From NCBI GenBank assembly GCA_002690045.1, contig NZDE01000007.1, forward strand, positions 18,387 to 82,386: a stretch of 64,000 bases of DNA. The letters run 5' to 3'. Positions 17,412 through 25,295 of this stretch are shown piece after piece (the stretch's first letter is position 1; each line of letters opens with the position of its first letter). A program made the translations under genes and the position numbers. The stretch comes from Alphaproteobacteria bacterium. Lineage in GTDB: Bacteria > Pseudomonadota > Alphaproteobacteria > Micavibrionales > Micavibrionaceae. Under the pieces are notes generated by a model. That model was given only the letters and a program-made list of their open reading frames with translations, was not told where the DNA came from and did not search any database.

Positions 17412-18292
17412 GTCTTTTATTTAGCTATCCGGACTACGAAGAACAGGCCGTATTGCTGGCCAAAGAAGCGGGATATGAGCTGGGGGCAATAGACATCCAT
17501 CATTTCCCCGATGGTGAAACCCTTCTACAGTTGGAAACGGATGTTAAAAACCGGGACGTGATTTTGTTTTGTTCCCTCAATCAGCCCGACAGCAAGGCGA
17601 TGACGATCATGTTCTTTGCGAGGACGGCCAAAGAGCTGGGCGCAAAATCGGTCGGGTTGATTACGCCTTATCTGGGTTATATGCGCCAGGATAAGCGTTT
17701 CCATGAAGGTGAAGCCATAACCTCCAATATCTTTGCAGCCTTTCTTTCGCAGCATTTTGACAGTTTGATCACCGTCGATCCGCATTTGCATCGCCATAAA
17801 GAGATGAAGGAAATTTACACCATCCCGGCACAGGTTATTCACGCGGCGGACGCGATTGCGGACTGGATTAAAGACAATATAGACAAGCCTGTTCTGATCG
17901 GCCCGGATGAGGAAAGCGATCAATGGGTATCGGATGTGGCACAGCGCGCCGGAGCGGCCTATACGGTGCTGACGAAAACCCGCCATGGTGATAAGGATGT
18001 CGAGGTTTCCGTGCCGGATGTTGATCAATACGCGGATCATACGCCCGTGCTGGTCGATGATATTATCTCCACCGCCCGGACCATGATTGCCGCCGCCGGA
18101 CATTTAAAGGACGCCGGAATGAAGCCGCCAGTTTGTATCGGTGTTCATGCCGTCTTTGCGGGTGATGGCTATGAAGCCCTGCAGAAAGCAGGGGCGGGAA
18201 AGATTGTGACCTGCAATACGATTTTGCATCCGACCAACGCCATTGATCTGATCCGTTTGCTCGCCGAACATCTGAAAGAAAGGGAAGGATAA
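17408..18292 (+). CDS. prs: Ribose-phosphate pyrophosphokinase (PRPP synthetase-like)
   Basis: It makes PRPP from ribose 5-phosphate and ATP. The 294 residues are slightly shorter than housekeeping Prs (about 310). Motifs seen are DGETLLQLETDV, TPYLGYMRQDKRFHEGEAI near 80-98, the metal-binding TVDPHLHRH near 121, GPDEESDQWV and the PRPP loop VLVDDIISTARTMI near 215. Translation starts inside the end of the phosphorylase gene (ATGA overlap). Together they look like a ribose/nucleotide module. It is likely a paralogue of the housekeeping enzyme. Confidence 0.92.
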   Translation: MSLLFSYPDYEEQAVLLAKEAGYELGAIDIHHFPDGETLLQLETDVKNRDVILFCSLNQPDSKAMTIMFFARTAKELGAKSVGLITPYLGYMRQDKRFHEGEAITSNIFAAFLSQHFDSLITVDPHLHRHKEMKEIYTIPAQVIHAADAIADWIKDNIDKPVLIGPDEESDQWVSDVAQRAGAAYTVLTKTRHGDKDVEVSVPDVDQYADHTPVLVDDIISTARTMIAAAGHLKDAGMKPPVCIGVHAVFAGDGYEALQKAGAGKIVTCNTILHPTNAIDLIRLLAEHLKEREG

Positions 18293-18295
18293 CCC

Positions 18296-18982
18296 ATGTG
18301 CATGTCCGAACCCGTCAGTTTTGTGGCCGGAGGCATGCTGCTCGCAGGCGGAGCTTATGCAGCGTGGAAAGCCTATAAGATCAATATGCGCTATTTTCCC
18401 GTGGCGCTGATGCCGGTGCTGGCAGGCATCCAGCAGATGATGGAAGGGCATGTGTGGATGGGCTTAAACGATGCCGACCCGGATATGGTCTGGTGGGGGG
18501 CGATGGGTTTTATCTTTTTCTCATGGCTGATGTGGCCAACCTGGATTCCCTTTGCCATTTATTTTCTGGAGCCGCCCGGCAGCAAGCGTAAACGAACGCT
18601 TTTGATGTTTGCACTGTCCGGGCTGGCGCTGGGATTGACCTTGTATATCCCGCATCTGGCCAATCCCGATTGGGTTAAGGTCGCCATCAACAATCACTCC
18701 ATCGCCTATGAAGATACGATGTTTCTGGATTATTTTATCCCGCGTGAGCTGACCTATCTGATTTACGTGTTTCTGATTGTTACGCCGCCGCTGATTTCGA
18801 CCTATTTGCATATGCGGCTGTTTGGTCTGACGCTGATTGCCGTCATTGCGGTGGTCTGGATATTCCTGTCCTACGCCTATATCTCGTTTTTCTGCCTGCT
18901 GGCGGGCGTGGCGACCCTGCATCTGATTTATATCATCGTTCACAATAAATGCTGCCGGGAATGCCCGGAGATCTTCAGGTAG
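18296..18982 (+). CDS. Integral membrane protein, DUF6629-like
   Basis: The 228-residue product starts MCMSEPVSFVAGGMLLAGGAYA, which resembles DUF6629 proteins (MCFS.xASF.xG starts), then PVLAGIQQMMEGHVWMGL. It has about seven hydrophobic segments and a Cys-containing tail (HNKCCRECPEIF). Function unknown. The ATG at 18296 lies 3 bp after prs and follows GGAAGG. A Cys at position 2 and the CCREC tail could contact metal, which is speculative. Confidence 0.75.
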   Translation: MCMSEPVSFVAGGMLLAGGAYAAWKAYKINMRYFPVALMPVLAGIQQMMEGHVWMGLNDADPDMVWWGAMGFIFFSWLMWPTWIPFAIYFLEPPGSKRKRTLLMFALSGLALGLTLYIPHLANPDWVKVAINNHSIAYEDTMFLDYFIPRELTYLIYVFLIVTPPLISTYLHMRLFGLTLIAVIAVVWIFLSYAYISFFCLLAGVATLHLIYIIVHNKCCRECPEIFR

Positions 18983-18987
18983 GGGCG

Positions 18988-19470
18988 ATGGTAAGCATAA
19001 TAGAAAACAAAAATGAGTTTTACGCCTGGCTGAGTTTCATGCGGCGCTATTTTCTGGTGATCGCGCTTGGTAATCTGGTCTGGGAGGCGCTGCACATGCC
19101 GCTTTATACAATCTGGTACGAGGGGACATGGAAACAAATCCTTTTTGCAGTGCTGCATTGTACGGGCGGGGATATTCTCATTGCTCTGGCCAGTCTAATG
19201 TTGGCGCTGGTTGTTGTTGGTAATAATTGCTGGCCTCACAAAGGCTACAGGGCTGTGGCGATTTGGGCGATAGTCTTTGGCCTGGCTTACACGGTTTATA
19301 GCGAATGGTTGAATGTTTATTGGCGTGAAAGCTGGGCTTATGCCGATCAGATGCCCGTACTGCCTTTTGCAAGCTTTGAGATAGGTCTGACCCCACTTTT
19401 GCAATGGTTGGTTATACCGCTGGCATCATTCTGGTGGGCACGAGGGAGGATGAATAAAGATCATGCTTAA
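18988..19470 (+). CDS. Integral membrane protein of unknown function (160 aa)
   Basis: I choose the ATG at 18988 (AGGGGCG upstream) rather than in-frame ATGs at 18949 and 18961, which would run back into the preceding gene. The product begins MVSIIENKNEFYAWLSFMRR and has four hydrophobic segments, with Trp/Tyr-rich loops (WYEGTWKQ, YSEWLNVYWRESWAYAD). Not recognised as a named family. Its stop overlaps the ATG of the csoR remnant, so the original operon placed it just before a copper-sensing repressor. Confidence 0.75.
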   Translation: MVSIIENKNEFYAWLSFMRRYFLVIALGNLVWEALHMPLYTIWYEGTWKQILFAVLHCTGGDILIALASLMLALVVVGNNCWPHKGYRAVAIWAIVFGLAYTVYSEWLNVYWRESWAYADQMPVLPFASFEIGLTPLLQWLVIPLASFWWARGRMNKDHA

Positions 19471-19545
19471 AGACAATAAAAAAGCGGCTGCAATATCACG
19501 TCTCAACCGCGCTCAAGGTCAGATCAAAGCGGTTGGTAGATATGT
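19463..19545 (+). pseudogene. csoR: csoR/frmR-family metal-sensing repressor, N-terminal remnant
   Basis: The ATG overlaps the upstream stop. The first 27 or so codons read MLKDNKKAAAISRLNRAQGQ then IKAVGRY. This matches the start of CsoR/RcnR/FrmR repressors (R-L-x-R-x-x-G-Q-(I/V)-x-G/A-(I/V)-x-R). The frame then runs into IS3-type sequence and stops at 19628-19630 after 55 codons, before any metal-ligand Cys/His residues of the family appear. The gene is therefore broken. The junction lies near 19541-19546. Confidence 0.8.
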
Positions 19546-19728
19546 CGGGAGCTTGGCGTGTCGGATGCGACCTATTACAAATGGCGCAAGGAGTATGGCG
19601 GGATGGGCATGGATCAGGCGCGTCGTTTAAAGGAACTGGAGACCGAGAATGCGCGGCTTAAGCGGGTTGTGGCTGATCTCAGTCTGGACAATCAAATCCT
19701 GAAGGATGTTGCTTCGGGAAACTTCTAA
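19543..19728 (+). pseudogene. IS3-family orfA, 5'-truncated
   Basis: The frame reads CRELGVSDATYYKWRKEYGG, then an orfA leucine-zipper region ending LDNQILKDVASGNF and a stop at 19726-19728. This is the second half of an IS3-family (IS407/IS51-like) OrfA; the N-terminal recognition helix is missing. The final codons carry a frameshift heptamer into orfB. Confidence 0.8.
19716..19722 (+). promoter_or_regulatory. Programmed -1 ribosomal frameshift heptamer (G GGA AAC)
   Basis: The heptamer GGGAAAC lies in the orfA frame as G-GGA-AAC, a correct X-XXY-YYZ slippery site two codons before the orfA stop. A -1 slip enters the orfB frame (K-L-L-S-T-E-R-K-R), the standard OrfAB join of IS3 elements. 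The site is seen directly; activity is inferred. Confidence 0.65.
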
Positions 19729-20648
19729 GCACGGAACGTAAGCGCCAAAGCGTTATTTATGCGCAGCAACGATATGATGTATCTGAGCGCCGTGCGTGCC
19801 GTGCTCTTGATATAAACCGTGATAGTGTTCGCTACCGGCTGCGCAAAGGTCATGACGAAGAGGCTTTGCGAGAGGATATTCTACGTCTGGCATTGAAGTA
19901 TGGTCGGTATGGTTATCGTCGAATTACAGCACTTCTGCGCGCCGAAGGCTGGCATGTAAATCACAAGCGTGTTGAGCGCATCTGGCGTGAAGAAGGCTTA
20001 AAAGTGCCGCAAAAGCAGAAGAAACGTAAGCGTCTTTATCTGAATGATGGCTCATGCATACGTCTTCGCCCGCACTGGAAAAACCATGTTTGGAGCTATG
20101 ACTTTGTGGCGGATCGCCTGAGCAACGGTAAGAAAATCCGCATGCTCACCGTGATTGATGAGTTTAGCCGCAAATGTCTGGCGATCCGTACCGAGCGCGC
20201 TTTAAAGTCAGATGATGTGCTGGAAACGCTCAGTCATTTGTTTATCACTGAAGGGCTGCCGGATTACATTCGTTCTGATAACGGCTCCGAATTTACCGCT
20301 AAAATCTTGCAGGACTGGCTGCATAAATTGAAGGTGAAAACAGCCTTTATAGAGGCAGGCAGTCCGTGGGAGAATGGCTACAACGAGAGCTTTAATGGGC
20401 GTTTGCGCGATGAATGCCTGAATGGCGAGATGTTTTACAGCCTCAAAGAGGCGCAAGTCATTATTGAGGACTGGCGACGACATTATAATCACATCAGGCC
20501 ACACAGCTCACTGGGTTATAAACCGCCCATACCGATGATGCATGTAAGGGGAGATATTTGCTCCGCTACGCTGCTCAAACATCTCCCCTTACACCAGAAC
20601 AACTGCGAACATTACGAACTTACAACTGGATTAAAAAATGGGGGTTGA
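19719..20648 (+). CDS. IS3-family transposase OrfB (DDE integrase core)
   Basis: The orfB frame is open from the frameshift site; an independent initiation codon could be TTG at 19866. Catalytic residues are visible: the first Asp in WSYDFVADRL, the second in IRSDNGSEFTA and Glu in GYNESFNGRLRDECLNGE, followed by HYNHIRPHSSLGYKPP. A long tail after GYKPP (about 36 residues) is unusual for the family and spans a 12-bp inverted repeat. The core appears intact, but the element has lost its left end, so it could act only in trans. Confidence 0.85.
   Translation, partial: KLLSTERKRQSVIYAQQRYDVSERRACRALDINRDSVRYRLRKGHDEEALREDILRLALKYGRYGYRRITALLRAEGWHVNHKRVERIWREEGLKVPQKQKKRKRLYLNDGSCIRLRPHWKNHVWSYDFVADRLSNGKKIRMLTVIDEFSRKCLAIRTERALKSDDVLETLSHLFITEGLPDYIRSDNGSEFTAKILQDWLHKLKVKTAFIEAGSPWENGYNESFNGRLRDECLNGEMFYSLKEAQVIIEDWRRHYNHIRPHSSLGYKPPIPMMHVRGDICSATLLKHLPLHQNNCEHYELTTGLKNGG
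20545..20593 (+). repeat. 12-bp inverted repeat near the 3' end of orfB
   Basis: GTAAGGGGAGAT at 20545-20556 is perfectly complementary to ATCTCCCCTTAC at 20582-20593, giving a 12-bp stem with a 25-base loop. It falls inside the extended C-terminal codons of orfB. Function unknown; it may be a terminator-like or end-processing structure of the IS. Confidence 0.6.
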
Positions 20649-20822
20649 CCAATCGCCGAACAACAATATTCTTTGAGCGTTATGGAGTTTCAGGGTGTTT
20701 TGGATGCGCAGCGCGTTTTGCTGGAGTCCGAAGATCAACATGAGCGGGCGCGATATGAAACACTGGCGGCACGCATCGAATTGTTCAAAGCAATGGGCGG
20801 CGGATGGAACGAAGATATTTAA
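20649..20822 (+). pseudogene. RND-efflux outer membrane factor (CusC/NodT-like), C-terminal remnant
   Basis: Right after the IS the frame reads AEQQYSLSVMEFQGVLDAQR, then LLESEDQHERARYETLAARI and ELFKAMGGGWNEDI before the stop. This is the typical TolC-family tail (QQY..G...F..VLDAQR.LL..ED, then ALGGGW). The N-terminal roughly 400 residues are gone. It was probably part of a Cus-like Cu/Ag tripartite exporter, now destroyed by the same event that truncated csoR. Confidence 0.8.
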
Positions 20823-20892
20823 AAAATGGATATAGTCCAGGACAAAACGGAACCATATCCATCTGTTAACGTTGAATATAAAGAGGATTTTT

Positions 20893-22677
20893 ATGAGCAC
20901 ACTTACAAAAAATAATTTGTCGCGTAGACAGTTTTTAGGCGGCGTAGCCGGTGGTATATTTGTTACGGGGATACAAGCGGCCTTGCCGCTTCCAGCATGG
21001 GCGGTAACATCTCCGCGCAATATTCATGAAGGGGTTACCAACTATCCGGCTCAAAACTATTTTGATCTAAATTTCCGATATTCGCCTTTGGTTGTGAACG
21101 GAAAGACAGGTCGCTCGACGGCTATTAATGGAACTGTCCCTGCGCCGCTCGTGCGCTGGCGCGAGGGTGAAGAAGTTACAATGGATGTAACTAATCACTT
21201 AGAAGATACAGAGCACGCTTCAATTCATTGGCACGGTATATTGGTGCCGTTTCGTATGGACGGCGTACCGGGCGTGAATTTTGATGGTATACAGCCCGGT
21301 GAAACATTTCGCTATAACTTCAAAGTGCAGCAGGCCGGAACCTACTGGTATCATAGCCATTCTAAATTTCAGGAACAAACAGGCGCATACGGCCCTATCA
21401 TTATTGACCCTAAAGACGGTGAGCCGTTTCACTATGATCGCGAGCATGTGATTGTCTTATCTGATTGGACATTTGAAAACCCGGATACAGTCTTTCGCAA
21501 TATCATGCTCGATCCGGAATATTATATTTATTACAAGCGCACGGTTTTTGATTATTTCGACAAAATAGAAAAAGATGGTTTTGCAGATGCTAATGCCGAA
21601 CTCCTCCCGTTCCGCAAGATGAATATGAGTCCGCGTGATCTCTCGAATGTTACAGGATCGCTTTATACCTATCTCATGAATGGACATTCGCCGGATATGA
21701 ACTGGACAGGGCAGTTTAAACCGGGCGAAACTGTACGACTGCGGGTGATTAATGCGTCAGCCATGAGTCATTTTGATGTGCGTATTCCTGGGCTTGATAT
21801 GAGCGTTGTAATGAAAGACGGTAAAGCGGTTCGGCCAGTAGATTGTCACGAATTTCGCATCGGTATTGCAGAAACTTACGACGTTATAATCAAACCGAGA
21901 GAAGAAAAAGCATACACAGTCTTTGCTGAAAGCCTTGATCGCAGCGGCTTTACACGCGGTACATTATCGCCTGCAGCGGGCATGAGTGCGCCTGTGCCGC
22001 GCCGTCGCCAGACACCTGACCGAAAACTTGAAGATATCGGCATGGGCATGATGAAAGGAAAATATTTTGGCGGTATGGATGAGAAGATGATGAAAAAAAT
22101 GCATCATAAGCGCATGCAGATGCAAGATTCAAATATTCCCGGTCCTAAAGGCCCAATGCCATTTATGCTTGATAAAACTAATCCAGACGTTGCTATGGCT
22201 GTTATGGACCCGAAGCAGCGCATGGATGATCCGGGAATCGGCCTTGGTAAGGACGGATGGAAGGTGCTGACCTATAAAGACTTGGTGTCTGCCGAGCCGC
22301 AACCTTATAAGGCTGAAGTTGATCGCGAACTGACTATTAATGTCACTGCCAATATGGAGCGCGGAATTTTTTCACTTGATGGTAAAAAATACACCGAGCA
22401 TCCGGGGCCATATTTATTTCGTCATAATGAACGATTGCGCTTATATATGGTCAATCACACCATGATGGAACATCCCATGCATTTACACGGCATGTGGATG
22501 CAACTGGAAACAGGGCGCAGTAATGAAGAATTACCTTTTGTGCATACATATTTATTAAAGCCCGGCGAGGTCGCTTCCTTTTTGGTTACACCAATCGAAA
22601 AAGGTGATTGGGCATTCCACTGTCACCTTCTGTATCACATGGAAGCAGGTATGTTCCAAGTTGTACGCGTGGCTTAG
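20893..22677 (+). CDS. copA: Multicopper oxidase, CopA/PcoA copper-resistance type
   Basis: A periplasmic cuprous oxidase. I start at ATG 20893 (AAGAGG upstream), which gives a Tat signal with NNLSRRQFLGG. The 594 residues have the copper-site motifs HWHG near 113, YHSH near 157, HPMHLHGMWMQ near 535 and HCHLLYHMEAGMF near 578. A Met/His-rich insert (MGMGMMKGKYFGGMDEKMMK followed by KMHHKRMQM) around 382-410 is typical of copper-loaded CopA. It is co-directional with copB, 13 bp downstream. Its metal theme matches the ATPase at the start of the window. Confidence 0.95.
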   Translation: MSTLTKNNLSRRQFLGGVAGGIFVTGIQAALPLPAWAVTSPRNIHEGVTNYPAQNYFDLNFRYSPLVVNGKTGRSTAINGTVPAPLVRWREGEEVTMDVTNHLEDTEHASIHWHGILVPFRMDGVPGVNFDGIQPGETFRYNFKVQQAGTYWYHSHSKFQEQTGAYGPIIIDPKDGEPFHYDREHVIVLSDWTFENPDTVFRNIMLDPEYYIYYKRTVFDYFDKIEKDGFADANAELLPFRKMNMSPRDLSNVTGSLYTYLMNGHSPDMNWTGQFKPGETVRLRVINASAMSHFDVRIPGLDMSVVMKDGKAVRPVDCHEFRIGIAETYDVIIKPREEKAYTVFAESLDRSGFTRGTLSPAAGMSAPVPRRRQTPDRKLEDIGMGMMKGKYFGGMDEKMMKKMHHKRMQMQDSNIPGPKGPMPFMLDKTNPDVAMAVMDPKQRMDDPGIGLGKDGWKVLTYKDLVSAEPQPYKAEVDRELTINVTANMERGIFSLDGKKYTEHPGPYLFRHNERLRLYMVNHTMMEHPMHLHGMWMQLETGRSNEELPFVHTYLLKPGEVASFLVTPIEKGDWAFHCHLLYHMEAGMFQVVRVA

Positions 22678-22690
22678 AAGGAGATTAAAA

Positions 22691-23560
22691 ATGAGAAAAA
22701 CTTTAGCATTACTACTATTATCTGCTGCCTTTATTTCACCGGCTGCTTATGCTGACGAGCGCAACCCGGAAATTCCGCATCATCATCAGGGAAAAGAACC
22801 ACTCCCTGATGATTATCATTCACCTGCTGCGCCGCCCCCAGAAGGCGCGAAGGTTCGTAAATACGCTTTAGATGAACCCGGACTGACCGCTAAGAACTTT
22901 GGCAAGACAGTTGTTCATGATAATAAATTATTCTGGCAGGTGTTGGGAGACCGCCTTGAATATCGCACAAATGAGGATAATGATATTCTTTTATGGGATG
23001 GCGATGCTTGGATTGGTGGAGATTATAATAAACTCTATCTTGAATCAGAAGGAGAATACAATTTCCGCAGCGATGAACTTGAAACCATATCTACCGAACT
23101 TTTTTGGAACCGCGCTATCCGGCCTTTCTGGGATACCCAGTTAGGTGTTAGGCACGATTTTGTGCCTGATGAGGATGATCGCACATTTCTGGCAGCCGGA
23201 GTACAAGGCATGTCACCCTATACATTTGAAGTGGACGCCACTGCATATCTGAGTGATGAGGGCAAAGCCTCTGCGGTGCTGGAAGTTGAGCGCAGTTGGT
23301 ATTTCACGCAAAGGCTTGCTCTCCAACCAAGATTTGAAACTGAACTCGCGGTGAATGATGCAGAAGATTATAATATCGGTTCTGGCATTACCGGGTTTGA
23401 AACGGGCTTGCGCGCCCGCTATGAATTTAGCCGTAAATTTGCACCTTATATAGGTGTCAGCTGGGAACAAAATGTTGGGAAAACCGCCGATTTAATCGAA
23501 GAAGATGGCGGCGATAGCAGCAATACCTATTTTTTAACAGGGGTAAAGTTCTGGTTTTAG
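22691..23560 (+). CDS. copB: Copper resistance outer-membrane protein CopB/PcoB
   Basis: ATG at 22691 follows AAGGAGATTAAAA and gives a signal peptide ending in AAYA. The 289-residue product has a His-rich N-terminal region (EIPHHHQGKEPLPDDYHSP). It then has the CopB beta-barrel signature (WQVLGDRLEYR near 76, WDGDAWIGGDYNKLYLESEG near 96) and ends in FLTGVKFWF with a terminal aromatic. It is probably an outer-membrane copper-binding barrel acting with the oxidase. No copC/copD is seen in the window. Confidence 0.93.
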   Translation: MRKTLALLLLSAAFISPAAYADERNPEIPHHHQGKEPLPDDYHSPAAPPPEGAKVRKYALDEPGLTAKNFGKTVVHDNKLFWQVLGDRLEYRTNEDNDILLWDGDAWIGGDYNKLYLESEGEYNFRSDELETISTELFWNRAIRPFWDTQLGVRHDFVPDEDDRTFLAAGVQGMSPYTFEVDATAYLSDEGKASAVLEVERSWYFTQRLALQPRFETELAVNDAEDYNIGSGITGFETGLRARYEFSRKFAPYIGVSWEQNVGKTADLIEEDGGDSSNTYFLTGVKFWF

Positions 23561-23625
23561 AAATGATGCAAAGAAGAAATTAAATTTTATAACTAAGCCA
23601 ATTTAGAGGTTACATAGGTTATTAA

Positions 23626-23805
23626 CCTAAAGAATTCAACACACTTAGTGATTTCGTTAATGTCTACACTGATGGTGCAGATACAGTTATTGCGACCGTA
23701 CAAAATGGAAATGAAAATTATCAGGATGTCGTTCGTCTAGATGGAACAGCGACGACAATTGATGAATTGGTCGACTTAACAGCCGGTAATAACTTTTTAG
23801 CCTAG
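23626..23805 (+). pseudogene. C-terminal remnant of a type I-secreted RTX-like protein
   Basis: An open stretch with no start codon reads PKEFNTLSDFVNVYTDGADT, then VIATVQNGNENYQDVVRLDG and TATTIDELVDLTAGNNFLA before the stop at 23803-23805. This resembles the extreme C-terminal export domain of large RTX/T1SS adhesins (DTV...G...D...L.G...T..ELV..GN). A TAA lies immediately upstream in frame, so it is a detached tail. It points to loss of a large adhesin gene here. Confidence 0.55.
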
Positions 23806-24177
23806 TAAATCATTTTCGTAATTAATTTTTTAAAAAAGAAAAATACAGCCATTGGGGGGGGCTATAGGCTATATTAAATCTCTAATAGAATTATGTTTAA
23901 CTGGTGCTGGATATAGTCTGCAATCTATACTGCGATTACGTTTTTGTCTAGCCGGTATCACCATTCTCTACGTGGTCATTGGACTGCCACACTATTGCTT
24001 TGGAGGCTTCGGTTCCCTCAAAATGTGATCCGCAGTTTGAAAGTTACTTGTCCAAAATATAACGATCTTTTTTCTGCATCATTCATACCGGGTTTAACCG
24101 AAAGCTTTCGTCCCGGCTGGGACAAAACGTAATCTCATGCTTTCATTTACAAGACTACAAAACTTGTCTCTTACATC
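23806..24177. other. Non-coding stretch flanking the IS110-type transposase (possible bridge-RNA side)
   Basis: No convincing gene. It contains an 8-G tract (23854-23861) and, near 24099-24123, two abutting palindromes: CGAAAGCTTTCG, then GTCCCGGCTGGGAC. It lies downstream of the transposase on its strand. In IS1111-type members of the IS110 family the guiding RNA is encoded on that side, so this is a candidate, but element ends cannot be fixed from one copy. Confidence 0.3.
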
Positions 24178-25221
24178 TTACGCATATACAGCCCTTTCTC
24201 CGGTTGCAGGGTTGAAGCAAAACAACTCGCCTGTTTGCAACATCTGGTGCATGATGACAGCCAGTTTTCGTGCAACAGCAATTCTTGCCTTTTTCATACC
24301 AGAGCGTTTGGCAATCCTCAGCCCCCATGCTTGAAGGGAAGAGGGCTTTTTCACGCGTGTGAGGATGGAATTGGCTGCCTCATAAAGCTGATGCCTGATA
24401 ACCCTATCACCGCGCTTTGATATTCGGCCATTGTAGTCCATGTCGCCGGATTGCCTGCGTCTTGGCGTTAAACCAAAATACGCACCCACACTTTTTGATT
24501 GCTTGAACCTGTCAGCATCATAGACGGCCAGCACAAAGTTTGCGGCCGTCATTGGGCCAACACCTGGAATACTCATCAGGATACGGCATTTTTGGCAAGC
24601 GTAAGCGTGATCGAGAACCAGCTCATCCAGATCGTCTATTTTCTGCTTAATCATACGCAACATATCAAGCTGGATTTGAAGAGGAGGGGCAATGGCCGTG
24701 CCTTCATCAATGATTTCCTGAATGCGGTTTTCAAAACTGACGCCCGCAATACCTTTAATTAGAATGCCAAATGTTTTAAGCATGCCGCGGATCTGGTTGA
24801 CAACATCGGTGCGCATGCTGACCAAGTTGCTCCGTGTCCGGAACAAAGCACGAGATTCATGGTTCCCGAAGCTCTTGATGGTGACTTCTTTATACCAGTT
24901 GCAGCGCATAATCTGGGCAATGCCGTGTGCGTCGTTTTTATCGGTTTTGTTCATCTGCAGGCGCAAAACACCGTGCGCATGGTAGGCATCAATGCAAATG
25001 GCCGGCAATCCCATATCTGTCAGGCCATGCCAGTGCCACGTTGAAAGATGACCGCTCTCAAGGCCTATTTTTACAGCTTCAGGAGCATGTCTTTTGACTG
25101 CTTCACCAATTCCTTCCGGTGTTGAGGGGCAGTTGCCTTCCCAGATTTTGTTTCCATCACGATCAACGACACAAATATGAGTCTCGTCTTGTGAAACATC
25201 TAAGCCTACATATTGATCCAT
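24178..25221 (-). CDS. IS110-family transposase (DEDD, IS1111-like)
   Basis: I start at the ATG at 25221, with GGAG eight bases upstream, giving 347 residues starting MDQYVGLDVSQDETHICVVD. The N-terminal RuvC-like DEDD domain shows GLDVS near 5, GLESG near 58 and NKTDKNDAHGIAQIM near 100. The C-terminal transposase_20 domain has SIPGVGPMTAANFVLAV near 215, then SVGAYFGLTPRRRQSG, with the catalytic-Ser region nearby. Length and motifs are normal, so it is probably functional. It inserts by RNA-guided recombination in characterised relatives. Confidence 0.93.
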   Translation of the reverse strand: MDQYVGLDVSQDETHICVVDRDGNKIWEGNCPSTPEGIGEAVKRHAPEAVKIGLESGHLSTWHWHGLTDMGLPAICIDAYHAHGVLRLQMNKTDKNDAHGIAQIMRCNWYKEVTIKSFGNHESRALFRTRSNLVSMRTDVVNQIRGMLKTFGILIKGIAGVSFENRIQEIIDEGTAIAPPLQIQLDMLRMIKQKIDDLDELVLDHAYACQKCRILMSIPGVGPMTAANFVLAVYDADRFKQSKSVGAYFGLTPRRRQSGDMDYNGRISKRGDRVIRHQLYEAANSILTRVKKPSSLQAWGLRIAKRSGMKKARIAVARKLAVIMHQMLQTGELFCFNPATGERAVYA

Positions 25222-25261
25222 TTTCTTATCTCCATTTATCATTTAACAGGTTGTTTAAACT

Positions 25262-25295
25262 GACAATATTCTATCCCGAAGGGGTAGTAATTGTC
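25262..25295 (-). repeat. Long hairpin upstream of the IS110 transposase
   Basis: GACAAT at 25262 pairs with ATTGTC ending 25295, and an inner stem TATCCC/GGGGTA closes on a GAA loop. The 34-base structure is in the 5' flank of the transposase. It may be part of the element end or of a structured RNA; a role as transcription terminator cannot be excluded. Confidence 0.5.

Larger units (their letters stand above)
19543..20652 (+). mobile_element. IS3-family element remnant (left end missing)
   Basis: Contains the 3' part of orfA, a -1 frameshift site and a full-looking orfB. The 5' end, including the left inverted repeat and the orfA helix-turn-helix start, is absent and replaced by csoR sequence. 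The right edge is placed near the GGGGGTTGACCA segment around 20641-20651, because outer-membrane-factor coding sequence begins right after it. It cannot transpose by itself without the left end. Boundaries are estimates within about 10 bp. Confidence 0.8.

Noticed and set aside
19463-19630. 55-codon ORF as an intact small CsoR
   Set aside because: The sequence after about codon 27 matches IS3 orfA in another frame, and the family metal ligands are missing.
23854-23861. Eight-G tract as a phase-variation switch
   Set aside because: It lies in non-coding DNA away from a clear promoter or reading frame.
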